Assembly: GCF_001590605.1 (NCBI RefSeq)
Contig: NZ_CP014504.1
Span: 4,836,001 to 4,900,000, forward strand
Length of the DNA stretch: 64,000 nt
DNA from: Pedobacter cryoconitis
GTDB lineage: Bacteria; Bacteroidota; Bacteroidia; Sphingobacteriales; Sphingobacteriaceae
Reading direction: 5' to 3'
Below are positions 9,495 through 18,461 of this stretch, piece after piece (positions within the stretch are counted from its first letter, which is position 1; the number at the start of each line of letters is the position of its first letter). The notes under the pieces were generated by a model, which was not told the DNA's origin, ran no database searches, and saw only the letters and a program-made list of their open reading frames with translations. Position numbers and translations under genes: made by a program.

Positions 9495-9911
9495 ATGTCC
9501 CGTATTATCGCATTTGATTATGGTACCAAACGTATCGGCGTTGCCGTTACAGATCCACTGCAAATTATTGCTACAGGACTGGATACCATACACCCAAAAG
9601 ATATTGTCGAATATTTGAAAAAATATCTGCTGACTGAACAGGTAGAAGCCTTTGTTATTGGAGAGCCAAAACAAATGGATGGTACCCCGTCGGAGTCTGC
9701 GCAGCATGTAAAAGGCTTTTCTACAACCCTGAAAAAAAACTTTCCGGAGATTCCCCAACATTGGATTGATGAGCGTTTCACGTCCAAACTTGCGCATCAG
9801 ACGATCATGCAAAGTGGCCTGAAAAAACAGGACCGCCGCAATAAAGAGCGGGTAGATACGATTGCTGCAACAATTATTTTACAATATTTCATGGAAGAAC
9901 ACCGTTTATAG
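9495..9911 (+). CDS. ruvX: Putative pre-16S rRNA nuclease / Holliday junction resolvase-like YqgF
   Basis: 138 aa from ATG 9495 (MSRIIAFDYGTKRIGVAVTD); an in-frame start 120 bp upstream lies inside holB on the other strand and is rejected. The RNase H-like fold shows the first Asp in FDYGTKRIGVA, GEPKQMDGTPS, and WIDERFTSKLA. Normal family length. In E. coli YqgF processes the 5' end of 16S rRNA. Followed 8 bp later by an O-methyltransferase gene, probably the same transcript. Confidence 0.92.
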   Translation: MSRIIAFDYGTKRIGVAVTDPLQIIATGLDTIHPKDIVEYLKKYLLTEQVEAFVIGEPKQMDGTPSESAQHVKGFSTTLKKNFPEIPQHWIDERFTSKLAHQTIMQSGLKKQDRRNKERVDTIAATIILQYFMEEHRL

Positions 9912-9919
9912 AACATCAC

Positions 9920-10555
9920 ATGAGCCTGATTAAAGAAGACTTACAACTTTTACTACTGAATTTCTGCGAACCGGAATCCGAATTGCTACAGCGGATTGAC
10001 CGGGAAACTAATCTGAAGGTTTTAATGCCAAGAATGCTTTCAGGCCACTATCAGGGCCGAGTTTTAAGCATGCTCAGTAAGTTGATTACCCCTAAACGTA
10101 TTCTCGAAATCGGCACTTTTACCGGCTATGCTACTATATGTATGGCAGAAGGGCTTGCCCAGGATGGGATCATTTATACTTTAGATAAAAATATGGAACT
10201 CGAAGACCGCGTTCGTGGGTATTTCGCTGTTTCACCTTACAATTCACAAATAAAATATATCATGGGTGATGCCACCCAAACCATCAATAATTTAGACGAG
10301 ACTTTTGATCTTGTTTTTATTGATGCGGATAAGAAAAACAATGGGACCTATTATGATCTGATCTTTGACAGGGTAAGACCAGGTGGGTTAATCATTGTTG
10401 ATAATGTGTTGTGGAGTGGAAAAGTACTAACACTTCAACAAGACAGAGATACCGTTAATATTAGTACTTTTAATGATAAAGTTGCTGGAGATGACAGGGT
10501 GGAGAAATTAATCTTACCGGTTAGGGATGGCTTGTTTATCATCAGAAAAAAATAA
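9920..10555 (+). CDS. Class I SAM-dependent O-methyltransferase (caffeoyl-CoA OMT type)
   Basis: 211 aa. SAM-binding motif I ILEIGTFTGYATICMAEGL (about residues 55-73), the acidic post-motif YTLDKNME, and LVFIDADKKNNGTYYD with the metal-binding Asp/Asn cluster typical of cation-dependent O-methyltransferases, then GGLIIVDNVLWSGKV. Acceptor substrate unknown; in Bacteroidota this gene is often next to ruvX. Three bp before the following glucosaminidase gene, so the genes from 9495 to 12105 are likely one operon. Confidence 0.88.
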   Translation: MSLIKEDLQLLLLNFCEPESELLQRIDRETNLKVLMPRMLSGHYQGRVLSMLSKLITPKRILEIGTFTGYATICMAEGLAQDGIIYTLDKNMELEDRVRGYFAVSPYNSQIKYIMGDATQTINNLDETFDLVFIDADKKNNGTYYDLIFDRVRPGGLIIVDNVLWSGKVLTLQQDRDTVNISTFNDKVAGDDRVEKLILPVRDGLFIIRKK

Positions 10556-10558
10556 AAT

Positions 10559-11269
10559 ATGATGACAAAAAAACTAATGCTGATTTGGATGGCACTAATT
10601 TTACTGGGCTCAGCTGCCCAAAGCCAGACTGTTACCCAGTACGTTGAGGAACACACAGATCACGCACAAGAATTAATGAGAGCATATGATGTACCGGCAA
10701 GTGTAATCCTTGCGGTCGCCATTCATGAATCCGCAGCTGGTAAAAGTAAAGTCGCCCGCCATTTGAACAATCATTTCGGCATCAAAGGCGCAAACAGTAA
10801 TGCTGAAATCAATTCTTCTTACCGTGATTTCGAGAGCGCGGATGAATCTTATGATAATTTCGTTGAGGTATTACAAAACAAATCTTCCTTCAGTAAATTG
10901 TTCGATGAGTGTGATCAATATGATTATGCAGCCTGGGCAAAAGGGATTCAGCGGGGTGGTTATGCCAGCAGCAGGACCTGGGCTAAACAGGTCATTGCAA
11001 TTATCAATAAATACGAACTGTATCAATATGATGAAAGGCCTGATGACTATGCGGAACCGGTAAAAATTGCCCCAGTAAGTTTCAAAAAGCATCATAGCCG
11101 TAGTTATAAAGCTAAGAAACATCGTTCTTCTGTTCAATTGTATACCGTTAGAAAAGGGGACAACCTGAATAAAATTGCGGAATCACATGGTACTTCTTCC
11201 AAATTACTGATGCGTAAAAATGGATTGAAGAAGTCGGCACTTAAACCTGGACAAAAAATCAAGCTTTAA
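10559..11269 (+). CDS. Secreted glucosaminidase-domain protein with LysM
   Basis: 236 aa. Signal peptide (cleavage near SAAQSQ), a mannosyl-glycoprotein endo-beta-N-acetylglucosaminidase (FlgJ C-domain-like) region with the catalytic-Glu segment AIHESAAGKSKVA and NNHFGIKG, a basic linker (KKHHSRSYKAKKHRSS), and one C-terminal LysM (YTVRKGDNLNKIAESHG, about residues 190-236). Predicted to cleave peptidoglycan glycan strands in the periplasm or at the surface. Its stop shares one base with the start of the next, paralogous gene. Confidence 0.9.
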   Translation: MMTKKLMLIWMALILLGSAAQSQTVTQYVEEHTDHAQELMRAYDVPASVILAVAIHESAAGKSKVARHLNNHFGIKGANSNAEINSSYRDFESADESYDNFVEVLQNKSSFSKLFDECDQYDYAAWAKGIQRGGYASSRTWAKQVIAIINKYELYQYDERPDDYAEPVKIAPVSFKKHHSRSYKAKKHRSSVQLYTVRKGDNLNKIAESHGTSSKLLMRKNGLKKSALKPGQKIKL

Positions 11270-12105
11270 TGAAACAAACATTCTTACTCTTCGCTGTAGC
11301 GATCGTTTTCTTATCCTCGTGTAAATCGAGAAAGTATCACCGGAACAATACGCAGATTGAAAAAGCTGCCAATAAAGCGAATCCGAATTTTACTGATTAC
11401 AATACGCTGAGCTATATCGAAGCTTTTAAGGGTGTGGCCATTCAGGAAATGAATACCTATGGAATTCCTGCAAGTATTACATTGGCCCAAGGTATAATTG
11501 AGTCTGGCAGTGGAAATAGCAGCCTGGCAAAATATGCAAACAACCACTTTGGGATTAAATGTACTGCAGAGTGGAAGGGAAAGGCATATTATAAAGATGA
11601 TGACCAGCGTAATGATTGTTTCCGGGTTTATAAAGATGCCAGGGAGTCTTATAAAGACCATTCTGAGTTTTTAAAGCGGAAGCGTTATGCTCCGTTGTTT
11701 GAGCTGGATAAAAATGATTATAAAAACTGGGCTAAGGGTTTGAAACAGGCTGGTTATGCAACCAATCCAAAATATCCTGACATGCTGATCAATACAATTG
11801 AGAAATACAATTTGCATCAATATGACCAGTCTGAATCTGAACCGGATAAAATTAAACGTGAAGACCGGGTGTTTACGGAAATCAATGCCAATATCCCTAA
11901 GGAAACGAAGAAATTTGCACCGGTAGAAATAACTGCCCCTAAACAGATTATCAACACGACAGATCCTAATTATACCGTTCAGAAAGGTGATACACTTTAT
12001 AACATTTCAAAAAGATTTAACATGACTGTCGACGAATTAAAGTCGCTGAATGGTCTTTCGGACGAAGGTGTAAAAATAGGACAGAAGCTGGTAGTAGTTA
12101 AATAA
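11269..12105 (+). CDS. Glucosaminidase-domain lipoprotein with LysM, paralogue of the upstream gene
   Basis: 278 aa. Lipobox (VFLSSCKSRK), glucosaminidase domain with AQGIIESGSGNSSLAKYANN and HFGIKC (about residues 75-105), a spacer, and a C-terminal LysM (YTVQKGDTLYNISKRFN). Same architecture as the gene before it but lipid-anchored, which suggests a tandem duplication that split into soluble and membrane-attached peptidoglycan hydrolases. Starts by TAATG overlap, so translational coupling is likely. Confidence 0.9.
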   Translation: MKQTFLLFAVAIVFLSSCKSRKYHRNNTQIEKAANKANPNFTDYNTLSYIEAFKGVAIQEMNTYGIPASITLAQGIIESGSGNSSLAKYANNHFGIKCTAEWKGKAYYKDDDQRNDCFRVYKDARESYKDHSEFLKRKRYAPLFELDKNDYKNWAKGLKQAGYATNPKYPDMLINTIEKYNLHQYDQSESEPDKIKREDRVFTEINANIPKETKKFAPVEITAPKQIINTTDPNYTVQKGDTLYNISKRFNMTVDELKSLNGLSDEGVKIGQKLVVVK

Positions 12106-12139
12106 TGTTAATATAAGCCGTTTGGCTTCGTCTTATTTG

Positions 12140-12147
12140 TATTTTTG
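12140..12147 (+). promoter_or_regulatory. Possible -7 box next to the start of the gene at 12155
   Basis: TATTTTTG matches TAnnTTTG exactly and ends 7 nt before the ATG. A TTTG lies at 12121-12124, but the 15-bp spacer is short. A transcript from here would be practically leaderless. Confidence 0.35.
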
Positions 12148-12154
12148 CTGTGCA

Positions 12155-12904
12155 ATGAAACCTACTCTTCTATTCCTTTTCTGTTGCTTTTTTTGTGGTA
12201 TTGCTTTAGCTCAAAAGAAATCTGTTCAGGGCTTTGTCATAGATAAAGTATCCAAACAGCGCTTAGCTACGGTGTATATTTATAATTCTCATAACGATGA
12301 TGGGATTTATAACAACAGCAAAGGTGAATTTACCACACAAGCCGTTATTGGTGATACTTTATTCGCGGTACGTCAGGGCTATGGATTAGATACCGTAGTT
12401 TACAAGGGAAGTGCAATCTTTTTCCAATTGAAGCCGCTGGCCATTCAGTTAAAAGAGGTTTCTATTATTGGAAGCTCTCTTTCTCCAAAGGAGCGTTATG
12501 CGCAAAGAACCAGAGAATATAAATATGCAACTGACCTGGGAAGCTCCCGAGATCTATTGAATTTAAGTTCAAGAGGAGTCGGCTTAGGAATAGATGCAAT
12601 CTATAATTTGCTGAGCAGAAAAGGCAAAAATGCAAGACATTTACAAGCTATCCTGGAAAGAGATTATAAAGAAGAAATTATTGATTACCGGTATAATCCT
12701 GCTTTTGTAGGCCGTGTGCTAAGAATTAAAGATTTTGAACTGAAAGATTTCATGCAACAGTACCGTCCTAGTTATGATTTTGTGCTTGCAGCTTCTGATT
12801 ATGCTTTTATCGTCTTTGTAAGAAACAATTACGCTTCTTATAAGCGGAATCCGAAGGCATTCAGGTTACAACCACTTCCTGTAATCAAAATTGATCATCC
12901 ATGA
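12155..12904 (+). CDS. Carboxypeptidase-like regulatory-domain protein, exported
   Basis: 249 aa from ATG 12155, which gives a clean signal peptide (MKPTLLFLFCCFFCGIALAQ); the in-frame TTG at 12122 would add 11 unlikely residues. Residues 25-110 form a CarboxypepD_reg-like beta domain (VQGFVIDKVSKQRLATVYIY; LKPLAIQLKEVSI), as in the head of many Bacteroidota outer membrane proteins, but no barrel follows. The C-terminal half is unrecognised. Overlaps the next gene by ATGA. Confidence 0.8.
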   Translation: MKPTLLFLFCCFFCGIALAQKKSVQGFVIDKVSKQRLATVYIYNSHNDDGIYNNSKGEFTTQAVIGDTLFAVRQGYGLDTVVYKGSAIFFQLKPLAIQLKEVSIIGSSLSPKERYAQRTREYKYATDLGSSRDLLNLSSRGVGLGIDAIYNLLSRKGKNARHLQAILERDYKEEIIDYRYNPAFVGRVLRIKDFELKDFMQQYRPSYDFVLAASDYAFIVFVRNNYASYKRNPKAFRLQPLPVIKIDHP

Positions 12905-13224
12905 GATACTGGCCCGTAATCTGGAGAAGCCTTCCTGCAAATGCAATGGCTATTTTTCCGTTTATGTTATTCAAGGATCCCGGCCAGAAAACTGATGCGT
13001 TATTGATTAACCATGAAAAAATTCATTTCCACCAGCAACTGGAACTCCTGATTCTTCCTTTTTATATTCTTTATACAATAAATTACCTGATTAATCTGTA
13101 CAAATACAGAAATCATGATAAAGCTTATTTTAATATTAGCTTTGAAAAAGAGGCTTATGCCAATGAATTGGACATGAATTATCTGAAAAACAGGAGACTG
13201 TATTCATGGTTTAAATATTTATAA
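12901..13224 (+). CDS. Small HExxH-containing protein of unknown function
   Basis: 107 aa. Contains HEKIHFHQQ (about residues 39-47), an exact HExxH zincin motif, one hydrophobic stretch (LELLILPFYILYTINYLINL) and a conserved-looking FEKEAYANELD near the end that could supply a third metal ligand. Very short for a protease. Coupled by ATGA overlap to the exported regulatory-domain protein before it. I do not recognise a named family; metal binding is inference. Confidence 0.75.
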   Translation: MRYWPVIWRSLPANAMAIFPFMLFKDPGQKTDALLINHEKIHFHQQLELLILPFYILYTINYLINLYKYRNHDKAYFNISFEKEAYANELDMNYLKNRRLYSWFKYL

Positions 13225-13259
13225 TAAATCCTACGAACATTTTTCTTTTCTTTGTATTA

Positions 13260-14285
13260 ATGAGAGGTATATACGCATGTTTACTATTTGTATTTGCAGT
13301 TTCAGCACAAGTAAGTGCACAAGAGATAGATACAGTTCCTATTACAGTTAAAGATTTTGATCTTAAACTAAGGAAAAGTCCATTGCCTTCGCTAAAAGGT
13401 ATTATCGTCTTTAAACCTGTGGAGATTAATCCGCTGATTGTGAGTTCCAAGGTAAATTACTGGAAAACTAAAACTGCAATCGGGATTAATGTGAATCAAT
13501 CTTCTTTCAGTAATAACTGGAGTGGTGGTGGTGTAAATTCACTGGCCGTAGAGGGATTAGTCAATTACAAAGCTGAATACAAAAAAGAAAATTATAGTTA
13601 TTTAACTGAGGTTGATCTGCGTTACGGAAAGATAAGAAACAAGGGTCAGATACAGAAGAAAACGAATGACCGGATATTCTGGAATAATACCGGAGCATTC
13701 AAAATCTCCAAAAACTGGAATTTGTTTACGCAGGTAACTTTTGAATCGCAGTTCGATAACGGATATTCTTATTCATCGCTTAACGGAGTGGAGACTCCCC
13801 TGCTTATTTCTAAATTTATGTCTCCGGGTTACCTGACAGAATCTTTCGGTTTTGAATACAAGCCCAATAAATATTTCTCTACACAATTTGGTACCGGTGC
13901 TGCAAAACAAACGTTTGTATTGGATAACAGGGCACTCGCTGAGGCTGACCGAAATGCAAATCCGGACCCAGCTAATCAAAAAACAGACTTCTATGGGGTT
14001 CCGGTAGGTGATACATTCAAAAATGACCTGGCTTTTCAGATCACTGTTAACTTTGAAAAAGATATTTTTCATAATGTCAACTTAAAAAGCAGGTACTATG
14101 TCTTTGTTCCTTATGATCATTTTGAAAACATGAAACACAGGCTGGATGTGACTTTAACAACTAAAGTAAACAGATTTATGAATGTGACGCTGAATGGGGT
14201 CGGGATATATGACAAGACTATCAGTGACAGGATTCAGGGCAGCCAGTCTTTAGCAATGGGCGTGATGTTTATATTCCCGCGCTAA
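13260..14285 (+). CDS. DUF3078 outer membrane protein
   Basis: 341 aa. Signal peptide (LFVFAVSAQVSAQ), then the DUF3078 signature region (KTKTAIGINVNQSSFSNNW; YKAEYKKENYSYLTEVDLRYG) and alternating beta-strand pattern to the end, which finishes with an aromatic/Arg C-terminus (MFIFPR) in keeping with an outer-membrane barrel. Function of the family is unknown. A near-consensus -7 element TTTCTTTG ends 5 nt before the ATG. Confidence 0.85.
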   Translation: MRGIYACLLFVFAVSAQVSAQEIDTVPITVKDFDLKLRKSPLPSLKGIIVFKPVEINPLIVSSKVNYWKTKTAIGINVNQSSFSNNWSGGGVNSLAVEGLVNYKAEYKKENYSYLTEVDLRYGKIRNKGQIQKKTNDRIFWNNTGAFKISKNWNLFTQVTFESQFDNGYSYSSLNGVETPLLISKFMSPGYLTESFGFEYKPNKYFSTQFGTGAAKQTFVLDNRALAEADRNANPDPANQKTDFYGVPVGDTFKNDLAFQITVNFEKDIFHNVNLKSRYYVFVPYDHFENMKHRLDVTLTTKVNRFMNVTLNGVGIYDKTISDRIQGSQSLAMGVMFIFPR

Positions 14286-14308
14286 TTACTTTTGCATCCT
14301 ATTTTAAT

Positions 14309-14340
14309 GTTGATTGTTATTAAAAATGTTTGCAACTTTG
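14309..14340 (+). promoter_or_regulatory. Candidate promoter of ffh
   Basis: GTTG (14309-14312), 20-bp spacer, CAACTTTG (14333-14340), each one mismatch from TTTG and TAnnTTTG. Would give a leader of about 45 nt. Confidence 0.35.
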
Positions 14341-14389
14341 TACACGACTACCATTATACATTAACTAATTGACTATCAATTAATAAAAC

Positions 14390-15730
14390 ATGTTTGAAAA
14401 TTTACAGGATAAACTAGACCGGGCATTTAAAGTTCTAAAGGGTCAGGGAAGCATTTCAGAGATCAACGTGGCTGAAACCATGAAAGAAATTCGTAAGGCT
14501 TTACTGGATGCCGATGTAAATTTTAAAACGGCCAAAAGCTTTACTGACGAGGTTAAGGAAAAGGCACTTGGCCTGAATGTACTTACTGCGGTTTCTCCGG
14601 GACAATTACTGACTAAGGTAATGAACGACGAGCTGACTGCATTGATGGGCGGTGAGGTCAAAGAATTAGATTTAAAAGCGAATCCTACAATCATATTGAT
14701 TGCTGGTTTGAACGGTGCGGGTAAAACAACCTTCTCTGGAAAACTGGCAAATTACCTGAAAAGTAAAGGTAAAAAGCCTTTATTGGTAGCTGGTGACGTT
14801 TACCGTCCTGCAGCGATTGATCAGTTACAGATTCTGGGTGAGCAGATCGGCGTTCCTGTTTATGCGAACAAAGATTCTAAAGACCCTGTTGCAATTGCAC
14901 TGGAAGGTATTGAACTTGGAAAGAAAGAACATCACAACGTAATTATCATTGATACTGCAGGTCGTTTAGCAATAGACGAGCAGATGATGAATGAAATTTC
15001 GGATGTGAAATTGCATACCAAACCGCATGAAATCCTGTTCGTAGTTGATGCCATGACCGGACAGGATGCGGTTAATACAGCTAAAGCATTCAATGAAAGA
15101 TTAGATTTTACCGGTGTTGTACTGACAAAACTTGATGGTGATACGCGCGGTGGTGCGGCTTTATCTATTAAGTCTGTGGTTAACAAGCCGATTAAATTTG
15201 TCGGTACTGGTGAAAAAATGGAAGCACTTGATGTTTTCTATCCAGACAGAATGGCTTCCCGTATTTTGGGAATGGGCGATGTTGTTTCCCTTGTTGAACG
15301 TGCTCAGGAGCAGTTTGATGAAAAAGAAGCAGCAGAACTTCAAAAGAAAATCCGTAAGAATAAGTTTGACTTCAACGATTTCTACAACCAGATTCAGCAG
15401 ATCAAGAAAATGGGTAATATGAAAGACTTGATGGGCATGATTCCAGGGGTGAGTAAAATGATGAAAAATGTAGAGATTGAAGACGATGCTTTCAAAAATG
15501 TGGAAGCAATTATTCAGTCGATGACAAAATATGAGCGCGAAAATCCAGACAGCATTCAGCAAAGCAGACGTTTACGTATTGCTAAAGGTTCTGGAAATAA
15601 AATAGAAGAAGTTACTAAACTGATCAAACAGTTTGAGGATATGCGTAAGGTGATGAAACAGTTTTCTAATCCTGCAGCCGCTGCTAAAATGATGCGCGGT
15701 ATGCCTAAAATGCCACAGGGAAGAATGTAA
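14390..15730 (+). CDS. ffh: Signal recognition particle protein Ffh
   Basis: 446 aa, normal length. NG GTPase domain with GLNGAGKTTFSGKLA (about residue 105), DVYRPAAIDQL, DTAGRLAID and TKLDGDTRGG, then a methionine-rich M domain (from about residue 320) ending AKMMRGMPKMPQGRM, which binds signal sequences and the 4.5S RNA. Targets membrane proteins co-translationally to the Sec translocon. Single gene with its own candidate promoter and a clear terminator. Confidence 0.97.
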   Translation: MFENLQDKLDRAFKVLKGQGSISEINVAETMKEIRKALLDADVNFKTAKSFTDEVKEKALGLNVLTAVSPGQLLTKVMNDELTALMGGEVKELDLKANPTIILIAGLNGAGKTTFSGKLANYLKSKGKKPLLVAGDVYRPAAIDQLQILGEQIGVPVYANKDSKDPVAIALEGIELGKKEHHNVIIIDTAGRLAIDEQMMNEISDVKLHTKPHEILFVVDAMTGQDAVNTAKAFNERLDFTGVVLTKLDGDTRGGAALSIKSVVNKPIKFVGTGEKMEALDVFYPDRMASRILGMGDVVSLVERAQEQFDEKEAAELQKKIRKNKFDFNDFYNQIQQIKKMGNMKDLMGMIPGVSKMMKNVEIEDDAFKNVEAIIQSMTKYERENPDSIQQSRRLRIAKGSGNKIEEVTKLIKQFEDMRKVMKQFSNPAAAAKMMRGMPKMPQGRM

Positions 15731-15747
15731 GTATTCTTTGCTGATCT

Positions 15748-15780
15748 TTAAAAAACCGGGCTCTCAATCCGGTTTTTTTA
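15748..15780 (+). terminator. Terminator of ffh
   Basis: AAAAAACCGG at 15750-15759 pairs with CCGGTTTTTT at 15769-15778 around a 9-nt loop; the right arm runs into a T tract. Starts about 20 bp after the ffh stop. Confidence 0.8.
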
Positions 15781-15849
15781 TGCCCGTAATTTTTTTAACC
15801 TATAAGGCTTAATATGGAATTAAATTTACGTGCTAATTCGTAAATCAAT

Positions 15850-17388
15850 ATGCTCATTAAAACTTATGGCAGCGCAGTCTTTGGCGTTAATGCTTTAACC
15901 ATCACTATTGAAGTTAGTATTAGCAGCGGAAATAAATATCATATTGTCGGATTGCCGGATGGTGCAGTCAAAGAAAGTCTTAAAAGAGTGGAAAGTGCAA
16001 TTCAGTCATCCGGCTTTAAGATGCCCAGGCAAAAGATCGTTGTGAATTTATCACCAGCAGATATCAGGAAAGAAGGTACCTCTTACGATCTGCCCATTGC
16101 TATCGGCATTTTAGCGGCTTCAGGACAATTAATCAGCGAAAGTGTAGCTGAGGTGCTGATTGCAGGAGAACTCTCCCTGGATGGCGGTATACAACCTGTA
16201 AAAGGAGCGCTCCCAATTGCTATTCAGGCAGCAGAAGCAGGTTTCAAAGGATTTATTTTACCTGCAGACAACGCAAGGGAAGCAGCTGTAGTCGATAATT
16301 TGCCGGTTTATGGTATGCACCATTTAAAAGATCTGGTTGCTTTTTTCAATGGAACTACTGTTTTTAATCCTATTCTGGTGGATACGAAAAGCGAGTTTTC
16401 AAAAGATACTGGTCTGTATGACCATGATTTTTCTGATGTCAAAGGGCAGGAAAGTATTAAAAGGGCTTTAGAGATTGCTGCTGCAGGCGGACATAATGTA
16501 ATTCTGATCGGGCCGCCGGGGGCCGGAAAAACTATGTTGGCTAAACGTTTACCTACCATTTTACCTCCTTTAAGCATGCAGGAAGCACTGGAAACAACCA
16601 AGGTCTATTCTGTGAGCGGAAAATTAAATGTAGCGACTTCATTGATGACAGAAAGGCCATTCCGCAATCCGCATCACAGTATTTCTGATGTTGCTTTAGT
16701 AGGTGGAGGAACGAATCCGCAGCCGGGCGAAATCTCTATGGCGCATAATGGCGTCTTATTTCTGGATGAGTTGCCTGAATTTAAGCGGTCGGTACTGGAG
16801 GTGATGCGCCAGCCCCTTGAAGACCGGAAAGTGATCATATCGAGAGCGCGTTTAAGTGTAGAATATCCTGCGAGTTTTATGCTGGTCGCGGCCATGAACC
16901 CCTGTCCTTGTGGATTTTATAACCATCCGGATAAGGAGTGCGGCTGTTCTCCGTGGATTATCCAGAAGTATTTAAGTAAAATTTCGGGGCCGCTGATGGA
17001 CAGGATTGACCTGCATGTGGAAGTCACTCCTGTTCATTTCGATGAATTGGCTTCTTTACGTCCTTCGGAAAAAAGTGCAGTGATCAGGGAAAGAGTAATT
17101 AGCGCAAGGTTAAAACAGGAAATCCGTTTTGCTGAACATACAGGTTTGTATTATAATGCGCAAATGAGCCCCTCCCAGGTCAGGAAACTTTGCAAAATCA
17201 ATGCGGAAGGACTGGAGCTGGTTAAAAGAGCAATGGTAAAACTCGGTTTATCAGCGCGTGCCTATGACAGGATCTTAAAGGTTTCAAGAACAATTGCAGA
17301 TCTGGCTGGTACTAAAAATATTGAGCTGGAGCATTTGGCTGAAGCTATTCATTTCCGCAGTCTGGACCGGGACAATTGGGCTGGGTAA
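15850..17388 (+). CDS. comM: YifB/ComM-family Mg-chelatase-like AAA ATPase
   Basis: 512 aa, full length. N-terminal ChlI (Lon-protease-like) domain, Walker A GPPGAGKTMLAKRLP (about residue 220), Walker B LFLDELPEF, Cys motif CPCGFYNHPDKECGC, and C-terminal Mg_chelatase_C domain ending FRSLDRDNWAG. In naturally transformable bacteria ComM is a branch-migration helicase that extends recombination of incoming DNA. The last 434 bp (16955-17388) recur at about 97% identity at 24716-25149, so this 3' end was probably brought in by, or duplicated with, the island that follows. Confidence 0.95.
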   Translation: MLIKTYGSAVFGVNALTITIEVSISSGNKYHIVGLPDGAVKESLKRVESAIQSSGFKMPRQKIVVNLSPADIRKEGTSYDLPIAIGILAASGQLISESVAEVLIAGELSLDGGIQPVKGALPIAIQAAEAGFKGFILPADNAREAAVVDNLPVYGMHHLKDLVAFFNGTTVFNPILVDTKSEFSKDTGLYDHDFSDVKGQESIKRALEIAAAGGHNVILIGPPGAGKTMLAKRLPTILPPLSMQEALETTKVYSVSGKLNVATSLMTERPFRNPHHSISDVALVGGGTNPQPGEISMAHNGVLFLDELPEFKRSVLEVMRQPLEDRKVIISRARLSVEYPASFMLVAAMNPCPCGFYNHPDKECGCSPWIIQKYLSKISGPLMDRIDLHVEVTPVHFDELASLRPSEKSAVIRERVISARLKQEIRFAEHTGLYYNAQMSPSQVRKLCKINAEGLELVKRAMVKLGLSARAYDRILKVSRTIADLAGTKNIELEHLAEAIHFRSLDRDNWAG

Positions 17389-17424
17389 AAACGGATAAAA
17401 GCCCGGCAAATTAATGCCGGGCTT
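16955..17424 (+). repeat. Direct repeat copy 1: comM 3' end plus terminator
   Basis: From GGATTATCCA at 16955 to the comM stop this matches 24716-25149 with about 14 substitutions in 434 bp and no gaps (read by eye). Beyond the stop both copies carry a CCCGGCA...TGCCGGGCTTAAT hairpin, and similarity then fades within about 40 bp. The pair brackets the accessory island. Confidence 0.9.
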
Positions 17425-17685
17425 AATACCATGACTCACAAATGATCTATTTATCTTGTTTGCCTGTGTACTGACATAGGCTATGACAGTCGTTTCTCTA
17501 TCCCTGCTGGGTCTGATATTTTTCCATAGATGTCCTAAATTTATATCATAAGTTAAAACGTCTTCAACATCCATTTCCTCCAGAGAAGTATTGAAGTCAC
17601 CCAAACCACACAATAAAAAACCCTCTTTATTGATTGTAAAGAGGGTCTGTGGTGTCCAACTTGATCCTTTCACATATTCTTGCAT
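17284..17685 (-). CDS. Doubtful small ORF beside comM
   Basis: An open frame of 133 codons starting at 17685 (MQEYVKGSSWTPQTL). The first 80 residues look protein-like (FNTSLEEMDVEDVLTYDINL), but the frame runs on through the comM terminator and about 100 bp antisense to comM, so its natural stop may have been lost when the junction formed. No family recognised. The rest of 17689-17852 shows no gene. Confidence 0.25.
   Translation of the reverse strand: MQEYVKGSSWTPQTLFTINKEGFLLCGLGDFNTSLEEMDVEDVLTYDINLGHLWKNIRPSRDRETTVIAYVSTQANKINRSFVSHGIKPGINLPGFYPFLPSPIVPVQTAEMNSFSQMLQLNIFSTSQICNCS
17399..17424 (+). terminator. Terminator of comM
   Basis: AAGCCCGGCA (17399-17408) and TGCCGGGCTT (17415-17424) form a perfect 10-bp stem with a 6-nt AT loop, 10 bp after the comM stop. 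No long T tract on the plus strand. Confidence 0.65.
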
Positions 17686-17852
17686 GAAGTAGGTTTATCG
17701 AGGGATATTGAATTAATTTAAACCCATTCTTTAAAACTAAAATAAGGAATATGAATGAGGAATAGCCACGTTCAGTGAAATTATCGACCATGTATGGAAT
17801 AATCCCCAATCTAAGTATTACTTTGTTGATGTGCAGAACTGAATTGATGTGA

Positions 17853-18461
17853 CTAAGACAAATTAAAAACTTTTTCTAGATGTTCGGGATACCTTTCTAA
17901 GGTGCCTGAGATGTCGCCATCTTTGTAAATATCAAAACAATTGTAATCCGGCACAATTTCCACCCCACAAAAACGATAAGTCGTTGTAATATTTATTAAG
18001 GCGTCAGTTGTACTTCTACCTTCATACAAAAGCTGATCGCTATTGTCAAAACTTTCCTTTGGCGCATTCCAAGTACTACTAACCATAAATTTCTTTCCCA
18101 TCATTTTTCCACCTGTTCCATATTGTCTGGTCGGATCCTGACGTGTTCTGCCATCGTTTTCAAAGAATGTCGATTTAATGAATCCGCCGTCAAAAACTTC
18201 GTCCACGTATTTTTTATATATCCAAGGCGTACTAAACCAATTAATTGGGGTCTGTAAAACGATGATATCTGCTGCCAGATGTTTTTCTACCTCTATATCC
18301 ACATGATATCCATCCTCAACTTTAGTTTCTAAAACTTCAAAACCCTTCGACAGGAAAAAGTCTTTTGCTTTTTGATGAAATGCCTGATTTAATAATCCCT
18401 CCGACCGATTAGGGTAGGTTAAATGTGCATTGATCAAGAGCACTTTTTTTGTTGTATTCAT
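17853..18461 (-). CDS. NAD(P)H-dependent FMN oxidoreductase, flavodoxin-2 fold (MdaB-like)
   Basis: 202 aa. The flavodoxin-like fold is shown by VLLINAHLTYPNRSEGLLNQAF, ADIIVLQTPINWFSTPWIYKKYVDEVF and the YGTGGKMMGKKFMVSSTWNAP segment of the MdaB/NQO1-type quinone reductases. Expected to reduce quinones by two electrons with FAD or FMN in the cytoplasm. Divergent from an HxlR regulator across a 260-bp gap rich in inverted repeats, the usual layout for an HxlR target that responds to quinones or electrophiles. Confidence 0.88.
   Translation of the reverse strand: MNTTKKVLLINAHLTYPNRSEGLLNQAFHQKAKDFFLSKGFEVLETKVEDGYHVDIEVEKHLAADIIVLQTPINWFSTPWIYKKYVDEVFDGGFIKSTFFENDGRTRQDPTRQYGTGGKMMGKKFMVSSTWNAPKESFDNSDQLLYEGRSTTDALINITTTYRFCGVEIVPDYNCFDIYKDGDISGTLERYPEHLEKVFNLS

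Noticed and set aside
9456..9812. Extra 119 codons at the start of holB
   Set aside because: Overlaps ruvX on the other strand and lacks family similarity; the ATG at 9455 begins the conserved FKEIVGQEE segment.
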